Origin: Bacillota bacterium
GTDB lineage: Bacteria > Bacillota > Clostridia > Christensenellales > SZUA-584
Direction of reading: 5' to 3'
NCBI GenBank assembly: GCA_023416745.1
Contig: JAEZHF010000099.1
Location: 1-61,456, forward strand
DNA: 61,456 bases
How positions within the stretch are numbered: position 1 is the first letter of the stretch; each line of letters begins with the position of its first letter. The notes beneath the pieces are model-generated. The model worked only from the letters and a program-made list of their open reading frames with translations. It made no database searches and was not told the origin of the DNA. The position numbers were made by a program, and so were the translations under genes. Below, one piece after another: positions 40,795 through 49,811 of the stretch.

Positions 40795-42639
40795 ATGAAA
40801 AATGACGGCGGCGATTATTTCGCACATATGAAAAGCGCGTCTGATGCCCCTTTAACGGATAATTCACCAGCCGAAAGCATACTGGTCAGCGATGTGACGG
40901 CAAAGCGGACGGCCGGTCAGCGCCGCGTGCAGGACAGGCAGCAGATATTGCTGATACGTCAGCAAAACGAGGAAGTCAGAAGACAGGCCTTTGAACTGAG
41001 ACTGGCGCGAAAAGCCGAGCTTTATTCACTGCCCCGAGGGGAAAGAAAAGCTTTTCTGAAGGAAGAGCATGCGCGCAAACTGCAGGCGACCCGTGAAGCG
41101 AAAGCGGAACGGGAAGCACAGATGCAGGTGCTCAACTCGCTATCCCCTGATGATAAAAGAATACAAAGGAATGAGCAGCGGCGTCAGGAACGTCTGCGGA
41201 AACGGGCCAGAAAAAGCTACGTACCGATGCAAATTGTCAAGTATGTGCTGATTGCGGCGCTGCTCGCGGGACTCATATACGCCGGGGATCTGGCATACGG
41301 CATATTCCTCGACAACTCTGCGGCGTTTTCGGACACAGAAGTAGCGCTGACGAGCCCGCCGGAAACGCGCGCGCCTCAGCCGACAGCCACACAGTCTGCC
41401 GAGGCCATCGCCACAGCTGCACCCACGCCCACGATGAACCCTTACGATCTGCTGCTCTCGCAGGCCGACCTCGACTTCATGAAGGACCGCGTCAACATAC
41501 TCGTTCTTGGCATCGACGAAAGCCTGGAGCGTGCCAACTGGGGCACATTCCGCACTGACACAATCATACTGATGTCCGTCGACTTCGCAGCCAATGATGT
41601 GTTCATGCTCTCGCTCCCGCGGGACAGCTTTGTGCCGATATACAATAAGGAGGAGTACGACAAAATCAACTCGGCGTTCGCGGCGGGCGGCGGATACAAA
41701 AAGAACGGCTTCGAATACACGATGAAAACCGTCTCGATGACGCTGGGCGGCATACCGGTAAACCACTATGTCTGCTTCGATATGACCGTTGTCAAAGAGG
41801 TGGTGAATGCCATCGGCGGTCTGGATTATGACGTGGATATCAACGTGAATATGAACGGCCGTACCATCGGAAAAGGGCTGCAACACCTCGACGGACAGCA
41901 GGTGCTCGACTACTGCCGCCAGCGCCACGGCTCCAGCGACATCGCGCGCGTGGACAGGCAGCAGCGCATGATCATGGCGATTTTCAACGAAGTGAAAAAC
42001 ACCGGACAGATCAAGGACATCCCCGCCATCTATACCGCAATTACCGGCAACATATATACCGACCTTAACTTAAGGCAGATCTCATCGCTTGCGGCTTTCG
42101 CGCTGAACGTAGACCCCGCCATCGAACGCTACACGCTGCCGGGTGACTTCCTCAACATCGACGGAACCAGCTTCTGGGGTGTTGCACAGTATGAGAAGCG
42201 CAGTCTGATCAAGCAGCTGTTTGGCGTCTCCATAAAGGTCAGCGACACGGATGATGTGGAAACGCTGCAGGCTTTGGCTGCGCAAAAGCGGGCTGCCGTA
42301 TCCGCCGCGAACAGCGCAGTGGCTGCCGCCGCGTCATGGCGCAGCGCCAACGCCGCCCACCTGACCAAGGCGGAGCTTACCGAGCTAACCAGCCGGATAA
42401 CGGTGCTCAGTGCGTTGGCCGCCGTCAAACAGCCGCAGGACGTCGGTCCTACCATCGAACCGATCACCGCCGGCACCACGGAATTCAACACATGGCTGGC
42501 CGCGCTGAAGACCGCTGTCTCCGCACGCCTTGCCCCCACACCAACGCCCGTTCCGGTAACTCCCACGCCTGTACCGGTAACACCCACACCTGCCCCGGCC
42601 ACGCCAACGCCCGTGCCTTCGGAAACCCCGGAAACGTAA
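40795..42639 (+). CDS. LytR-CpsA-Psr (LCP) family cell-wall glycopolymer transferase
   Basis: A 614-residue membrane enzyme. Residues 1-145 are cytosolic, charged and partly coiled-coil (RRVQDRQQILLIRQQNEEVR split by helices), an unusually long head for LCP proteins. One membrane helix lies near 148-170. The LCP domain (about 232-405) has NILVLGIDE, FRTDTIILMSVD, LPRDSFVPI, KINSAFAAGG and RQRHGSSDIARVDRQQ. An Ala-rich region and a Pro-Thr tail follow. LCP enzymes attach teichoic-acid-like polymers to peptidoglycan. Confidence 0.93.
   Translation: MKNDGGDYFAHMKSASDAPLTDNSPAESILVSDVTAKRTAGQRRVQDRQQILLIRQQNEEVRRQAFELRLARKAELYSLPRGERKAFLKEEHARKLQATREAKAEREAQMQVLNSLSPDDKRIQRNEQRRQERLRKRARKSYVPMQIVKYVLIAALLAGLIYAGDLAYGIFLDNSAAFSDTEVALTSPPETRAPQPTATQSAEAIATAAPTPTMNPYDLLLSQADLDFMKDRVNILVLGIDESLERANWGTFRTDTIILMSVDFAANDVFMLSLPRDSFVPIYNKEEYDKINSAFAAGGGYKKNGFEYTMKTVSMTLGGIPVNHYVCFDMTVVKEVVNAIGGLDYDVDINVNMNGRTIGKGLQHLDGQQVLDYCRQRHGSSDIARVDRQQRMIMAIFNEVKNTGQIKDIPAIYTAITGNIYTDLNLRQISSLAAFALNVDPAIERYTLPGDFLNIDGTSFWGVAQYEKRSLIKQLFGVSIKVSDTDDVETLQALAAQKRAAVSAANSAVAAAASWRSANAAHLTKAELTELTSRITVLSALAAVKQPQDVGPTIEPITAGTTEFNTWLAALKTAVSARLAPTPTPVPVTPTPVPVTPTPAPATPTPVPSETPET
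42532..42636 (+). repeat. Pro-Thr-Val repeat tail of the LCP protein
   Basis: The last 35 codons encode repeats of PTPVPVT and PTPAPAT, an extended wall-spanning or glycosylated tail. The repeat units use varied codons. Confidence 0.8.
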
Positions 42640-42652
42640 CTCCTGCAAAGAC

Positions 42653-42689
42653 AAAAGCCGCTTTTGGTTCAATAACCAAGCGGCTTTTT
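42653..42689 (+). terminator. LCP gene terminator
   Basis: AAGCCGCTT-TT-GGTT-CAAT-AACC-AAGCGGCTT followed by TTTAATTTT. The gap from here to 42886 holds a TATAAT at 42848-42853 but no other gene. Confidence 0.85.
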
Positions 42690-42886
42690 AATTTTGTCTG
42701 CGCATTTGCCTGCGCCAGCATAAAGGAGCATAAAGCGGTTGCTGAAAATGATTATAGCCAAATTAATAAATATTATACGGTACGTGTATTTGCGCAAATA
42801 TATACATTATTCGCCTTTGTGAGCTATACTTGCAGGCAGGAGTTTGATATAATTAAGCCACATTCCGAACAGATAGAGGTGTCACT

Positions 42887-44017
42887 ATGGTTGAGATCAG
42901 ACAGGTTACAAGCAAAAGCGACGTTAAAAAGTACGTCGCCTTCCCTGACAAGCTCTATAAAGGCGTCCCTCAATATGTCCCCGAACTCAAGTCTGAGGAG
43001 TGCTCCATGTTCTTTCCGGAAACCAACGCCTCATTTGAATACTGCGACGCGCGGTTCTTTTTGGCATATCGCGGCAGCGAGATCGTTGGTCGCATCGGCG
43101 CCATCGCGAACCGCACAGCCAACGAACAGTGGGGTCAGAAGCAGATTCGCATCACCCGCGTTGACTTCATCGACGATACGGAAGTGTCCGGCGCGCTGCT
43201 GGGTGCTGTGGAGGGTTGGGCGAAAGAGCTGGGCTTAACGCAGGCGCACGGCCCTTTGGGGTTTACCGACCTTGACAAGGAGGGCATGCTGGTGGAGGGC
43301 TTCGACCGCATGGGATCCACCGTCACGATATATAACTATCCATATTACCCCAAGCACTTTGAAGCCCATGGCTACGTGAAAGACATCGATTGGGTGGAAT
43401 TCCGCATCCGCGTGCCGGAGAAGGGAGATAATCGCGTGGCGCGCGTCAGCCGTCTGGCCGAAAAAGTGATGGAGCGCACCCACGTGCATTTCTTCAACAT
43501 CAAAAACATGAAGGAAGTCCGTCCCATAGTGATGCAGATTTTCGACCTGCTCAGCGAATGCTACAAGCACTTGTACGGTGTGGTGCCCTACACGGAAACG
43601 GTGGCGAAGGATTATACGAAGCGGTTTTTGCCTCTGCTTGATCCGGATTTCACCAAGCTCATCGTGGACGACAACGGCAAGCTGATCGCATTCGGTCTGG
43701 CTGCGCCGTCGCTGGCTTCCGCGATAAAAAAATCCAATGGCCGAATGTTCCCCTTCGGATGGGCGCATTTACTGTACGCACTGAAATTTCCAAAGGAACT
43801 TGAGCTCTATCTCGTGGCCGTCCATCCGGAATACCAGAAGTCCGGTCTGCCGGCACTGATGATGAACGATATTACCGCATCCGCCATCAAGAGAGGTGTG
43901 AAGTTCGCGGAATCGTCGCCCGAGCTGGAAACCAACAAGCACGTACAGGATCTGTGGAAGAGCTTCGACGTGGAGCAGCACAAGCGCCGCCGTTGCTATA
44001 AAAAAGATCTGGTTTAA
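42887..44017 (+). CDS. GNAT-fold N-acetyltransferase family protein (YghO-like)
   Basis: A 376-residue protein of the double-length GNAT group. The N-terminal half has FLAYRGSEIVGRIGAIANR and HGPLGFTDLDKEGMLVEGFD; the C-terminal half has KLIVDDNGKLIAFGLAAPSL and ELYLVAVHPEYQKSGLPALM, the acetyl-CoA-binding turn. The substrate is unknown; related proteins are widespread in Bacteroidetes and Clostridia as hypothetical acyltransferases. It has no signal peptide. A TATAAT lies 34 bases before the ATG. Confidence 0.82.
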   Translation: MVEIRQVTSKSDVKKYVAFPDKLYKGVPQYVPELKSEECSMFFPETNASFEYCDARFFLAYRGSEIVGRIGAIANRTANEQWGQKQIRITRVDFIDDTEVSGALLGAVEGWAKELGLTQAHGPLGFTDLDKEGMLVEGFDRMGSTVTIYNYPYYPKHFEAHGYVKDIDWVEFRIRVPEKGDNRVARVSRLAEKVMERTHVHFFNIKNMKEVRPIVMQIFDLLSECYKHLYGVVPYTETVAKDYTKRFLPLLDPDFTKLIVDDNGKLIAFGLAAPSLASAIKKSNGRMFPFGWAHLLYALKFPKELELYLVAVHPEYQKSGLPALMMNDITASAIKRGVKFAESSPELETNKHVQDLWKSFDVEQHKRRRCYKKDLV

Positions 44018-44035
44018 CCTCCATATAACGAAAGA

Positions 44036-44071
44036 GCGGGCCGGGATGATGAACATCCCGTGCCCGCTTTT
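44036..44071. terminator. Bidirectional terminator between the GNAT and DapB-like genes
   Basis: GCGGGC-CGGGATG-ATGAA-CATCCCG-T-GCCCGC followed by TTTT, with AAAG on the left side; it serves both convergent genes. Confidence 0.85.
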
Positions 44072-44090
44072 GCTATATGAAAGCCGGCTT

Positions 44091-44867
44091 TCAGGCCAGC
44101 TCAAACACCTTGCGGTTCCTTCCCACGTCCAGCATCACGGCGTCCTCCATTGTGTAAACGCCCGGCTTTTTGCCCATCAGCCACTTAGCCGCAAATATTG
44201 CGCCCTGCCCGAAAGCGGCGCGATTGATCGACTCGTGGATGATGCGGATCGTCTGGTTGGGAAGCCCGAACACCACCTCGTGCTTACCCACAATACCGCC
44301 TACGCGTATTGAATTCACATGTTTGCTGACATCCAGCCCCAGATCTTCCGCTATCCGCAGTGCCGTGCCCGAAACGTCCTTCTTATCCTTGAAATGTTCC
44401 TCGATGATCTCAATGTCTGCGCTTGGCGCGATACGCTGCAGCACCTTGGAAACTTCAATAAGGAAGTTAATGCCCAATGTGATGTTGGGCGAATAAAGCA
44501 CAGCCACCCGGTGCCCCAGCGCCTTAAGCTGTTCCAGCTGGTTCTTTTCATACTTGGATATCGCCGATACAACGCGCACACCCGCCTCAGCAGCGTTTTT
44601 ATAATACGATACAGCGCTGCTGCTCGAAAAGTCCACAATAACGTCTACAGGGTTGTCTCTGAAAAAGGTGGTTAGATCGATAGAGTCAACGGAATATATC
44701 ATCCCCTGATCATATTCATGCCCGTACAAACGGCTCGCATATTCACCTTCATGCTTATGTGATCTTCGGATCACCCAGGAAAGATTGCACACCTCATCAT
44801 TTAAAATCTCCTGTGCCACCACGCAACCCGTTTTCCCAAATCCAAACATGCCGATATTCAACCTCAA
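44091..44867 (-). CDS. Divergent 4-hydroxy-tetrahydrodipicolinate reductase (DapB-like)
   Basis: A 258-residue DapB-fold protein. The N-terminal Rossmann turn is GMFGFGKTG instead of the usual GxxGRMG, and the usual GTTG after the DFS/DFT strand reads SAIS. The C-terminal domain is better kept: SPNITLGINFL, the catalytic region EEHFKDKKDVSGTAL (first His and the Lys present, second His replaced by Phe, one residue shorter) and SIRVGGIVGKHEVVFG. DapB supplies lysine, diaminopimelate and, in spore formers, dipicolinate. This may be a second, specialised copy. Confidence 0.75.
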   Translation of the reverse strand: MRLNIGMFGFGKTGCVVAQEILNDEVCNLSWVIRRSHKHEGEYASRLYGHEYDQGMIYSVDSIDLTTFFRDNPVDVIVDFSSSSAVSYYKNAAEAGVRVVSAISKYEKNQLEQLKALGHRVAVLYSPNITLGINFLIEVSKVLQRIAPSADIEIIEEHFKDKKDVSGTALRIAEDLGLDVSKHVNSIRVGGIVGKHEVVFGLPNQTIRIIHESINRAAFGQGAIFAAKWLMGKKPGVYTMEDAVMLDVGRNRKVFELA

Positions 44868-45256
44868 TCTGTTTTCCTCCTTCTCCGGATTTGATATCTT
44901 ATCTTAAAAAAGCGATTTATTTTAGCTGTTAACACGTGCATGCAATAGGCCTGTGTGATATCAACACACAGTGTATAAACATACACCCTATGCACCGACT
45001 ATTCGTTTCTGTGCCTTGCCTGATGTTGGAAATAAGCGGCGCAACGAGAAATAAAGAGCGACATATTTTCTTTTCTTCCCAGCGCTTGCACACCGGGACG
45101 CCACCAATACTGCCTGATAACAAGAAAGAATAAGTACAGACGAAGCAGCTGACCGGAAAACCGGTTTTATCCGCCGATATGCCCTATTAGATTGAATAAT
45201 GCACACCGACTATAAAATCTGCTTGAAAAAGCAGGAAACTATTTTGCTTCATTATA
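44868..45256 (-). promoter_or_regulatory. Long structured leader of the DapB-like gene
   Basis: A minus-strand TATAAT at 45251-45256 would start a leader of about 375 nt. It contains CUGCUU-tetraloop-AAGCAG (45234-45219), ACCGG/CCGGU (about 45152-45165), CTGTGTG/CACACAG and GTGTAT/ATACAC hairpins (44950-44985), and two copies of an ATAGTCGGTG(TG)CA motif (45213-45200 and 45002-44991). No open frame is convincing. The lysine riboswitch pattern was looked for and not found. Confidence 0.4.
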
Positions 45257-45350
45257 ATAGCACACAAATTGAGGCAAATCAAGTATTCGCATAATAATAC
45301 ATATTATGAGTTAAATTATAAAAAAATTAGAAATTTTATCGAACACCGGT

Positions 45351-45379
45351 TTGCGAATCGCACGTTGCGGGTGTATACT
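45351..45379 (+). promoter_or_regulatory. Promoter of the activase gene
   Basis: TTGCGA (45351-45356), 17-nt spacer, TATACT (45374-45379), about 30 nt before the ATG at 45410. The preceding 45257-45350 is AT-rich and empty. Confidence 0.65.
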
Positions 45380-45409
45380 TTCTCTTGACTATAAACTGCG
45401 GAGAAACAC

Positions 45410-48400
45410 ATGAATACAGGCATCCGTCGCATGGGGCTTGACGTTGGCTCAACCACCGTCAAATGCGTCGTGCTGGAAGACAAAAAAGTATTATTCAGCT
45501 ATTATAAAAGGCATTTCAGCGACATCGCGGGTGCGGTGAGCTCGCTGCTGGCCGATGCACATACCGCGCTGGGCAACATTGAAGCTCGGATGTGCGTGAC
45601 CGGCTCCGGCGGGCTTTCGGTGGGCAAATGGCTGGCACTGCCTTTCGTGCAGGAGGTCATCGCCGCCAGCAGCGCCGTGCGCGCGTTTCTGCCGGACACC
45701 GACGTCGCCATTGAACTGGGCGGTGAGGACGCCAAGATCACGTATTTTACGGGCAGTACCGAACAGCGCATGAACGGCACGTGTGCGGGCGGCACCGGTG
45801 CGTTTATCGACCAGATGGCCTCGCTGTTGGAAACGGACGCAGCGGGTCTTAACGCATTGGCTGCCAAAGCATCACACATATACGATATCGCGGCGCGCTG
45901 CGGCGTGTTTGCCAAGAGCGACATACAGCCGCTGATCAACGAGGGTGCGGCGCGTGAAGACATCGCAGCGTCGGTGCTGCAGGCCGTCGTCAACCAGACC
46001 ATCAGCGGTCTCGCTTGCGGCCGTCCGATACGCGGCAAGGTCGCGTTCCTCGGCGGACCGCTGCACTTCCTGCCCACGCTCAAAGACCGCTTCATCAAGA
46101 CGTTGAACATGCACGACGAGGACATCATGGACACGCCGTACGCGATGATGTTCGTCGCAGCAGGCGCAGCGATGATGGCGACTGGCGATGCGGTGCATCT
46201 GGACGCGCTGGTTGCGCGCACGCAGCTCCGTCAGGATATGGACAGTGCATCCATTTACCTGCCGCCGCTGTTCGCGGACGATGTGGCTTACGAAGCATTC
46301 ACACAGCGACATGCGCGGGCAGACGTCCCCCAACGCCCCATCGAGACAGCATCGGGAGCGTGTTTTCTCGGCATCGATGCAGGATCCACCACCACCAAGG
46401 CGGTGCTGCTGGATGCCGGCGGACATATCGTCTACACGCACTACGGCGCGAACAAGGGCCGTCCGTTGGACATGGTGCGCGAGATACTCTCCGAAATCTA
46501 CGAACGTCTGCCCCAAGGCGCTTTTATTGCACATGCAGCTTCCACCGGCTATGGCGAAAACCTCGTCAAGGCCGCGTTTACGCTGGACACCAGCGAGGTG
46601 GAGACGGTCGCGCATTACACAGCGGCGCGCTTCTTCCGTCCGGATGTGGACTTCATACTCGACATCGGCGGGCAGGACATGAAGTGCATGCGCATACGGG
46701 ATGGCGTCATCGACGAGGTGCTGCTCAACGAGGCGTGCTCGTCGGGCTGCGGCTCTTTCCTGGAGACTTTTGCTGCGTCGCTGGAGTGCGACATCCGCGT
46801 GTTCGCGAGGCAGGCGCTGTTCGCCCCGCAGCCGGTGGATCTTGGCAGCCGCTGCACGGTGTTCATGAACTCCAAGGTTCGGCAGGCGCAAAAGGAAGGC
46901 GCGATGCTGGGCGGCATCTCCGCCGGGCTTTCGTATTCCGTTATTAAGAACGCACTGTACAAGGTCATCAAGCTGAAAACCCCTGAAGACCTCGGCAAAA
47001 GCGTGGTGGTGCAGGGCGGCACGTTCCTCAACGACGCCGTGCTGCGCGCACTGGAGCTTTTAACCGAGCGTGAAGTGGTCCGGCCCGTGATCGCCGGGCT
47101 GATGGGCGCATACGGCGTGGCGCTGCTCGCGAAAGAACGCTGCCCCGAAAGCGCCGTTTCCACGATGATCTCGCGGGATGCACTCGACGCGATGCAGATA
47201 CGACAGACGGGCGCACGCTGCGGCAAGTGCGAGAACAACTGCCGCCTCACTGTCAGCCACTTCGGAGACGGACGGCGGTTCATATCGGGCAACCGCTGCG
47301 AGCGCGGCGGCTCAAACGCCAAAAAACACTCCGATCTGCCCGACATGTACGACTATACCTGCAAGCGGCTGTTTTCTTATCAGCCATTGGAAAACGCGCC
47401 GCGGGGCGAGATTGGCATCCCCCGCGTGCTCGGTATATACGAGAACTATCCGTTCTGGCATACTTTCTTCACGCAGCTGGGATACCGCGTGGTGCTGTCT
47501 CCCCGGTCGTCGCGCAGCGTGTATACCGCCGGTCTCGAGAGCATACCGTCCGAGTCACTGTGCTACCCTGCCAAACTGGCGCACGGCGCTGTGCGGCTGC
47601 TGATTGACAGCGGCGTGAAGACAATATTCTTCCCGTGCGTGCCGTATGAAAAGAAGGAGCAAAAGCACGCCGCCAACAACTACAACTGCCCCATCGTGAC
47701 GTCGTACCCGGAGAACATTAAGAACAACATGCCGGAGATCAAGGAAAACGGTGTGGATTTTTTAATGCCGTTCCTGCCGATGGACAGCCTCAAGGCTCTG
47801 TCCCGCCGATTGGCAGAGGAGTTCCCCCGCATACCCGTCAGAGACGTATACCGTGCGGCCCGGCTGGCGTGGCAGGAAAAGGCCGCCTTCCAGAGCGATA
47901 TCCGCCGCCAGGGCGAGAAGATACTGGCCAGAGTACGGCGCGGCGAGCTGCAAGCTGTGATACTCGGCGGCCGCCCGTACCACATCGACCCGGAGATCAA
48001 CCATGGGCTTTCGTCCATCATCACGTCGCTGGGCTATGCTGTGCTCACCGAGCAGAGCGTGGCGCACCTCGGCGAATACCGCCCCTTGCGCGTGCTCGAC
48101 CAGTGGATGTTCCACACGCGCATCTACTCGGCGGCGCACCTCGCGGGACGCACCGAGGGGCTGGAGCTGGTGCAGCTCAACTCCTTCGGCTGCGGGCTGG
48201 ACGCGGTGGTGACGGACCAGACGCAGGAGATACTCAAGGCCTACGGTAAGATATACACTCTGATCAAGATCGACGAGATCAGCAACACCGGCGCGATCCG
48301 CATCCGGCTTCGTTCTCTGGCCGCGGCGGTCTCCGAGCGCAAGAAGCGGCGCGTGCTGGATGACATCAAAGAAGCCGTACTACAGAAAAAGGATGCCGTT

Positions 48401-49741
48401 GTTCAAAAAGCCGTACAAAAAAAAGACGCCGTTGTCCATAAAAAGGACGCTGTGGTGCAAAAGGCGGTGGCATACAAAAGGGTCGTGTTCGAGAAGTTCA
48501 TGAAGAAAGACTACACGATACTGTCGCCGCAGATGTCGCCCATCCATTTCGATTTCCTGCGCGCCACGTTTGAAGCTTCGGGTTACCACTTTGAGCTGCT
48601 GCCGTCGGTGGACAACGCTGCGGTGGAAGAGGGTTTGAAATACGTCAACAACGATGCGTGCTACCCGTCGATACTCGTCACCGGCCAGCTGATCGAGGCG
48701 GTCAAGTCGGGCCGGTACGATACTGACAAGCTCGCGTGCATTATCTCGCAGACGGGCGGCGGCTGCCGTGCGTCCAACTACATCGGATTCATACGCAAGG
48801 CGCTCACCGACGCGGGTTTCCCGCACATCCCTGTTATCTCGCTCAGCGCGGCGGGTCTGGAGAAGCACCCCGGCCTCAAGATCACGCTGCGGATGCTGCG
48901 GCGCGCGATGCGCGGCATGGTCTACGGCGACCTGCTCAACCGGCTGTCGCTGGCCACGCGCCCCTACGAAGCTGTACCGGGTGATACGGATGCGGCGATT
49001 CTAAAGTGGAAAGCCATCGCATTAGATAACGTGCGTCATTTGAGTCTCAAGCGTTTTAAACGAAATATTCAGAACATCGTGGACGCGTTTGAAGCCATCC
49101 CCGTCAGGGATGTCAAAAAGCCGGTAATCGGTGTGGTGGGCGAGATACTCGTTAAATATCACCCCACCGCCAACAACCAGATCGTCAAGGTGCTGGAGGA
49201 CGAGGGTGCCGAGGTAAAAGTGCCGGATCTGATCGACTTTTTGCTGTACTGCGCATACAACACCAACTTCAAGTATGAGAAGCTGGGCAAATCCAAGTTG
49301 GCCGCCTATATCGGCAACTTTGCCATCGCCTTCATCGAAAGCTATCGCAAGCAGATGCGGCGGGTGCTCCAGCGCAGCCACCGTTTCTCCCCGCCGTCGA
49401 CCATATCAGAGAAGGCCAAAGCCGCGTCCGAGTTCCTGTCCATCGGCAACCAGACGGGCGAGGGGTGGTTCCTCACCGGCGAGATGGCGGAGCTGCTGCA
49501 CGAGGGCGCGGACGGCATCGTCTGCGTGCAGCCGTTCGCGTGCCTGCCCAACCACATCGTGGGCAAGGGCGTCATTCAGCCGATACGCGCCAAGTATCCG
49601 GACGCCAACATCGTCGCCATCGACTACGACCCCGGTGCCAGCGAGGTGAATCAGCTGAACCGCATCAAGCTGATGCTCTCACTCGCACACGAAAAGATCG
49701 TGAAATCGGCCCAGAACGAAAAAAACCTCTCCAATTTTTGA
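45410..49741 (+). CDS. 2-hydroxyacyl-CoA dehydratase activase-like fusion protein (two BadF/BcrA ATPase domains plus DUF2229)
   Basis: A 1443-residue protein. Residues about 5-260 form a first ASKHA ATPase (GLDVGSTTVKCVVLED, ELGGEDAKITYF, NGTCAGGTGAF). Residues about 320-580 form a second (GIDAGSTTTKAVLLD, STGYGENLVKAA, DIGGQDMKCMRI, ACSSGCGSF). A cysteine-bearing link (CGKCENNCRL), a DUF2229 region (about 665-880), an HgdB-like part, a repetitive Lys-rich linker (about 987-1020) and a last 400-residue dehydratase-like domain follow. Activases use ATP to push an electron into 2-hydroxyacyl-CoA or benzoyl-CoA enzymes. No separate dehydratase genes adjoin, so the substrate is unknown. Confidence 0.88.
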   Translation: MNTGIRRMGLDVGSTTVKCVVLEDKKVLFSYYKRHFSDIAGAVSSLLADAHTALGNIEARMCVTGSGGLSVGKWLALPFVQEVIAASSAVRAFLPDTDVAIELGGEDAKITYFTGSTEQRMNGTCAGGTGAFIDQMASLLETDAAGLNALAAKASHIYDIAARCGVFAKSDIQPLINEGAAREDIAASVLQAVVNQTISGLACGRPIRGKVAFLGGPLHFLPTLKDRFIKTLNMHDEDIMDTPYAMMFVAAGAAMMATGDAVHLDALVARTQLRQDMDSASIYLPPLFADDVAYEAFTQRHARADVPQRPIETASGACFLGIDAGSTTTKAVLLDAGGHIVYTHYGANKGRPLDMVREILSEIYERLPQGAFIAHAASTGYGENLVKAAFTLDTSEVETVAHYTAARFFRPDVDFILDIGGQDMKCMRIRDGVIDEVLLNEACSSGCGSFLETFAASLECDIRVFARQALFAPQPVDLGSRCTVFMNSKVRQAQKEGAMLGGISAGLSYSVIKNALYKVIKLKTPEDLGKSVVVQGGTFLNDAVLRALELLTEREVVRPVIAGLMGAYGVALLAKERCPESAVSTMISRDALDAMQIRQTGARCGKCENNCRLTVSHFGDGRRFISGNRCERGGSNAKKHSDLPDMYDYTCKRLFSYQPLENAPRGEIGIPRVLGIYENYPFWHTFFTQLGYRVVLSPRSSRSVYTAGLESIPSESLCYPAKLAHGAVRLLIDSGVKTIFFPCVPYEKKEQKHAANNYNCPIVTSYPENIKNNMPEIKENGVDFLMPFLPMDSLKALSRRLAEEFPRIPVRDVYRAARLAWQEKAAFQSDIRRQGEKILARVRRGELQAVILGGRPYHIDPEINHGLSSIITSLGYAVLTEQSVAHLGEYRPLRVLDQWMFHTRIYSAAHLAGRTEGLELVQLNSFGCGLDAVVTDQTQEILKAYGKIYTLIKIDEISNTGAIRIRLRSLAAAVSERKKRRVLDDIKEAVLQKKDAVVQKAVQKKDAVVHKKDAVVQKAVAYKRVVFEKFMKKDYTILSPQMSPIHFDFLRATFEASGYHFELLPSVDNAAVEEGLKYVNNDACYPSILVTGQLIEAVKSGRYDTDKLACIISQTGGGCRASNYIGFIRKALTDAGFPHIPVISLSAAGLEKHPGLKITLRMLRRAMRGMVYGDLLNRLSLATRPYEAVPGDTDAAILKWKAIALDNVRHLSLKRFKRNIQNIVDAFEAIPVRDVKKPVIGVVGEILVKYHPTANNQIVKVLEDEGAEVKVPDLIDFLLYCAYNTNFKYEKLGKSKLAAYIGNFAIAFIESYRKQMRRVLQRSHRFSPPSTISEKAKAASEFLSIGNQTGEGWFLTGEMAELLHEGADGIVCVQPFACLPNHIVGKGVIQPIRAKYPDANIVAIDYDPGASEVNQLNRIKLMLSLAHEKIVKSAQNEKNLSNF
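48373..48480 (+). repeat. Lys-Asp-Ala-Val repeat linker inside the activase
   Basis: Three copies of a (Q/H)KKDAVV(Q/H) unit, two of them extended by KAV, separate two domains. The copies use different codons for Asp, Ala and Val, so it is kept at protein level. It contains a run of eight A (48417-48424) prone to slippage; the reading frame is intact here. Confidence 0.75.
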
Positions 49742-49811
49742 AGAGGTTTAATACATTTTCCTTGGAGGCAGAGCCTCCACGACCTTATTGCCCTTATTAT
49801 GTAACAATGGT

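Noticed and set aside
44929..45133. Overlapping 64-65 residue open frames on both strands upstream of the DapB-like gene
   Set aside because: No ribosome site, no family resemblance, and the bases are better explained by hairpins and repeats of a leader.
44868..45256. Lysine riboswitch before the DapB-like gene
   Set aside because: The conserved L-box blocks could not be found on the minus strand despite the suggestive gene.
46015..46947. Alternative plus-strand frame inside the activase
   Set aside because: Arg-rich out-of-frame shadow; the activase frame is continuous with all domain motifs.
48417..48424. Frameshift at the A8 run in the activase
   Set aside because: The frame is intact and the downstream domain is in register; kept only as a slippage note.
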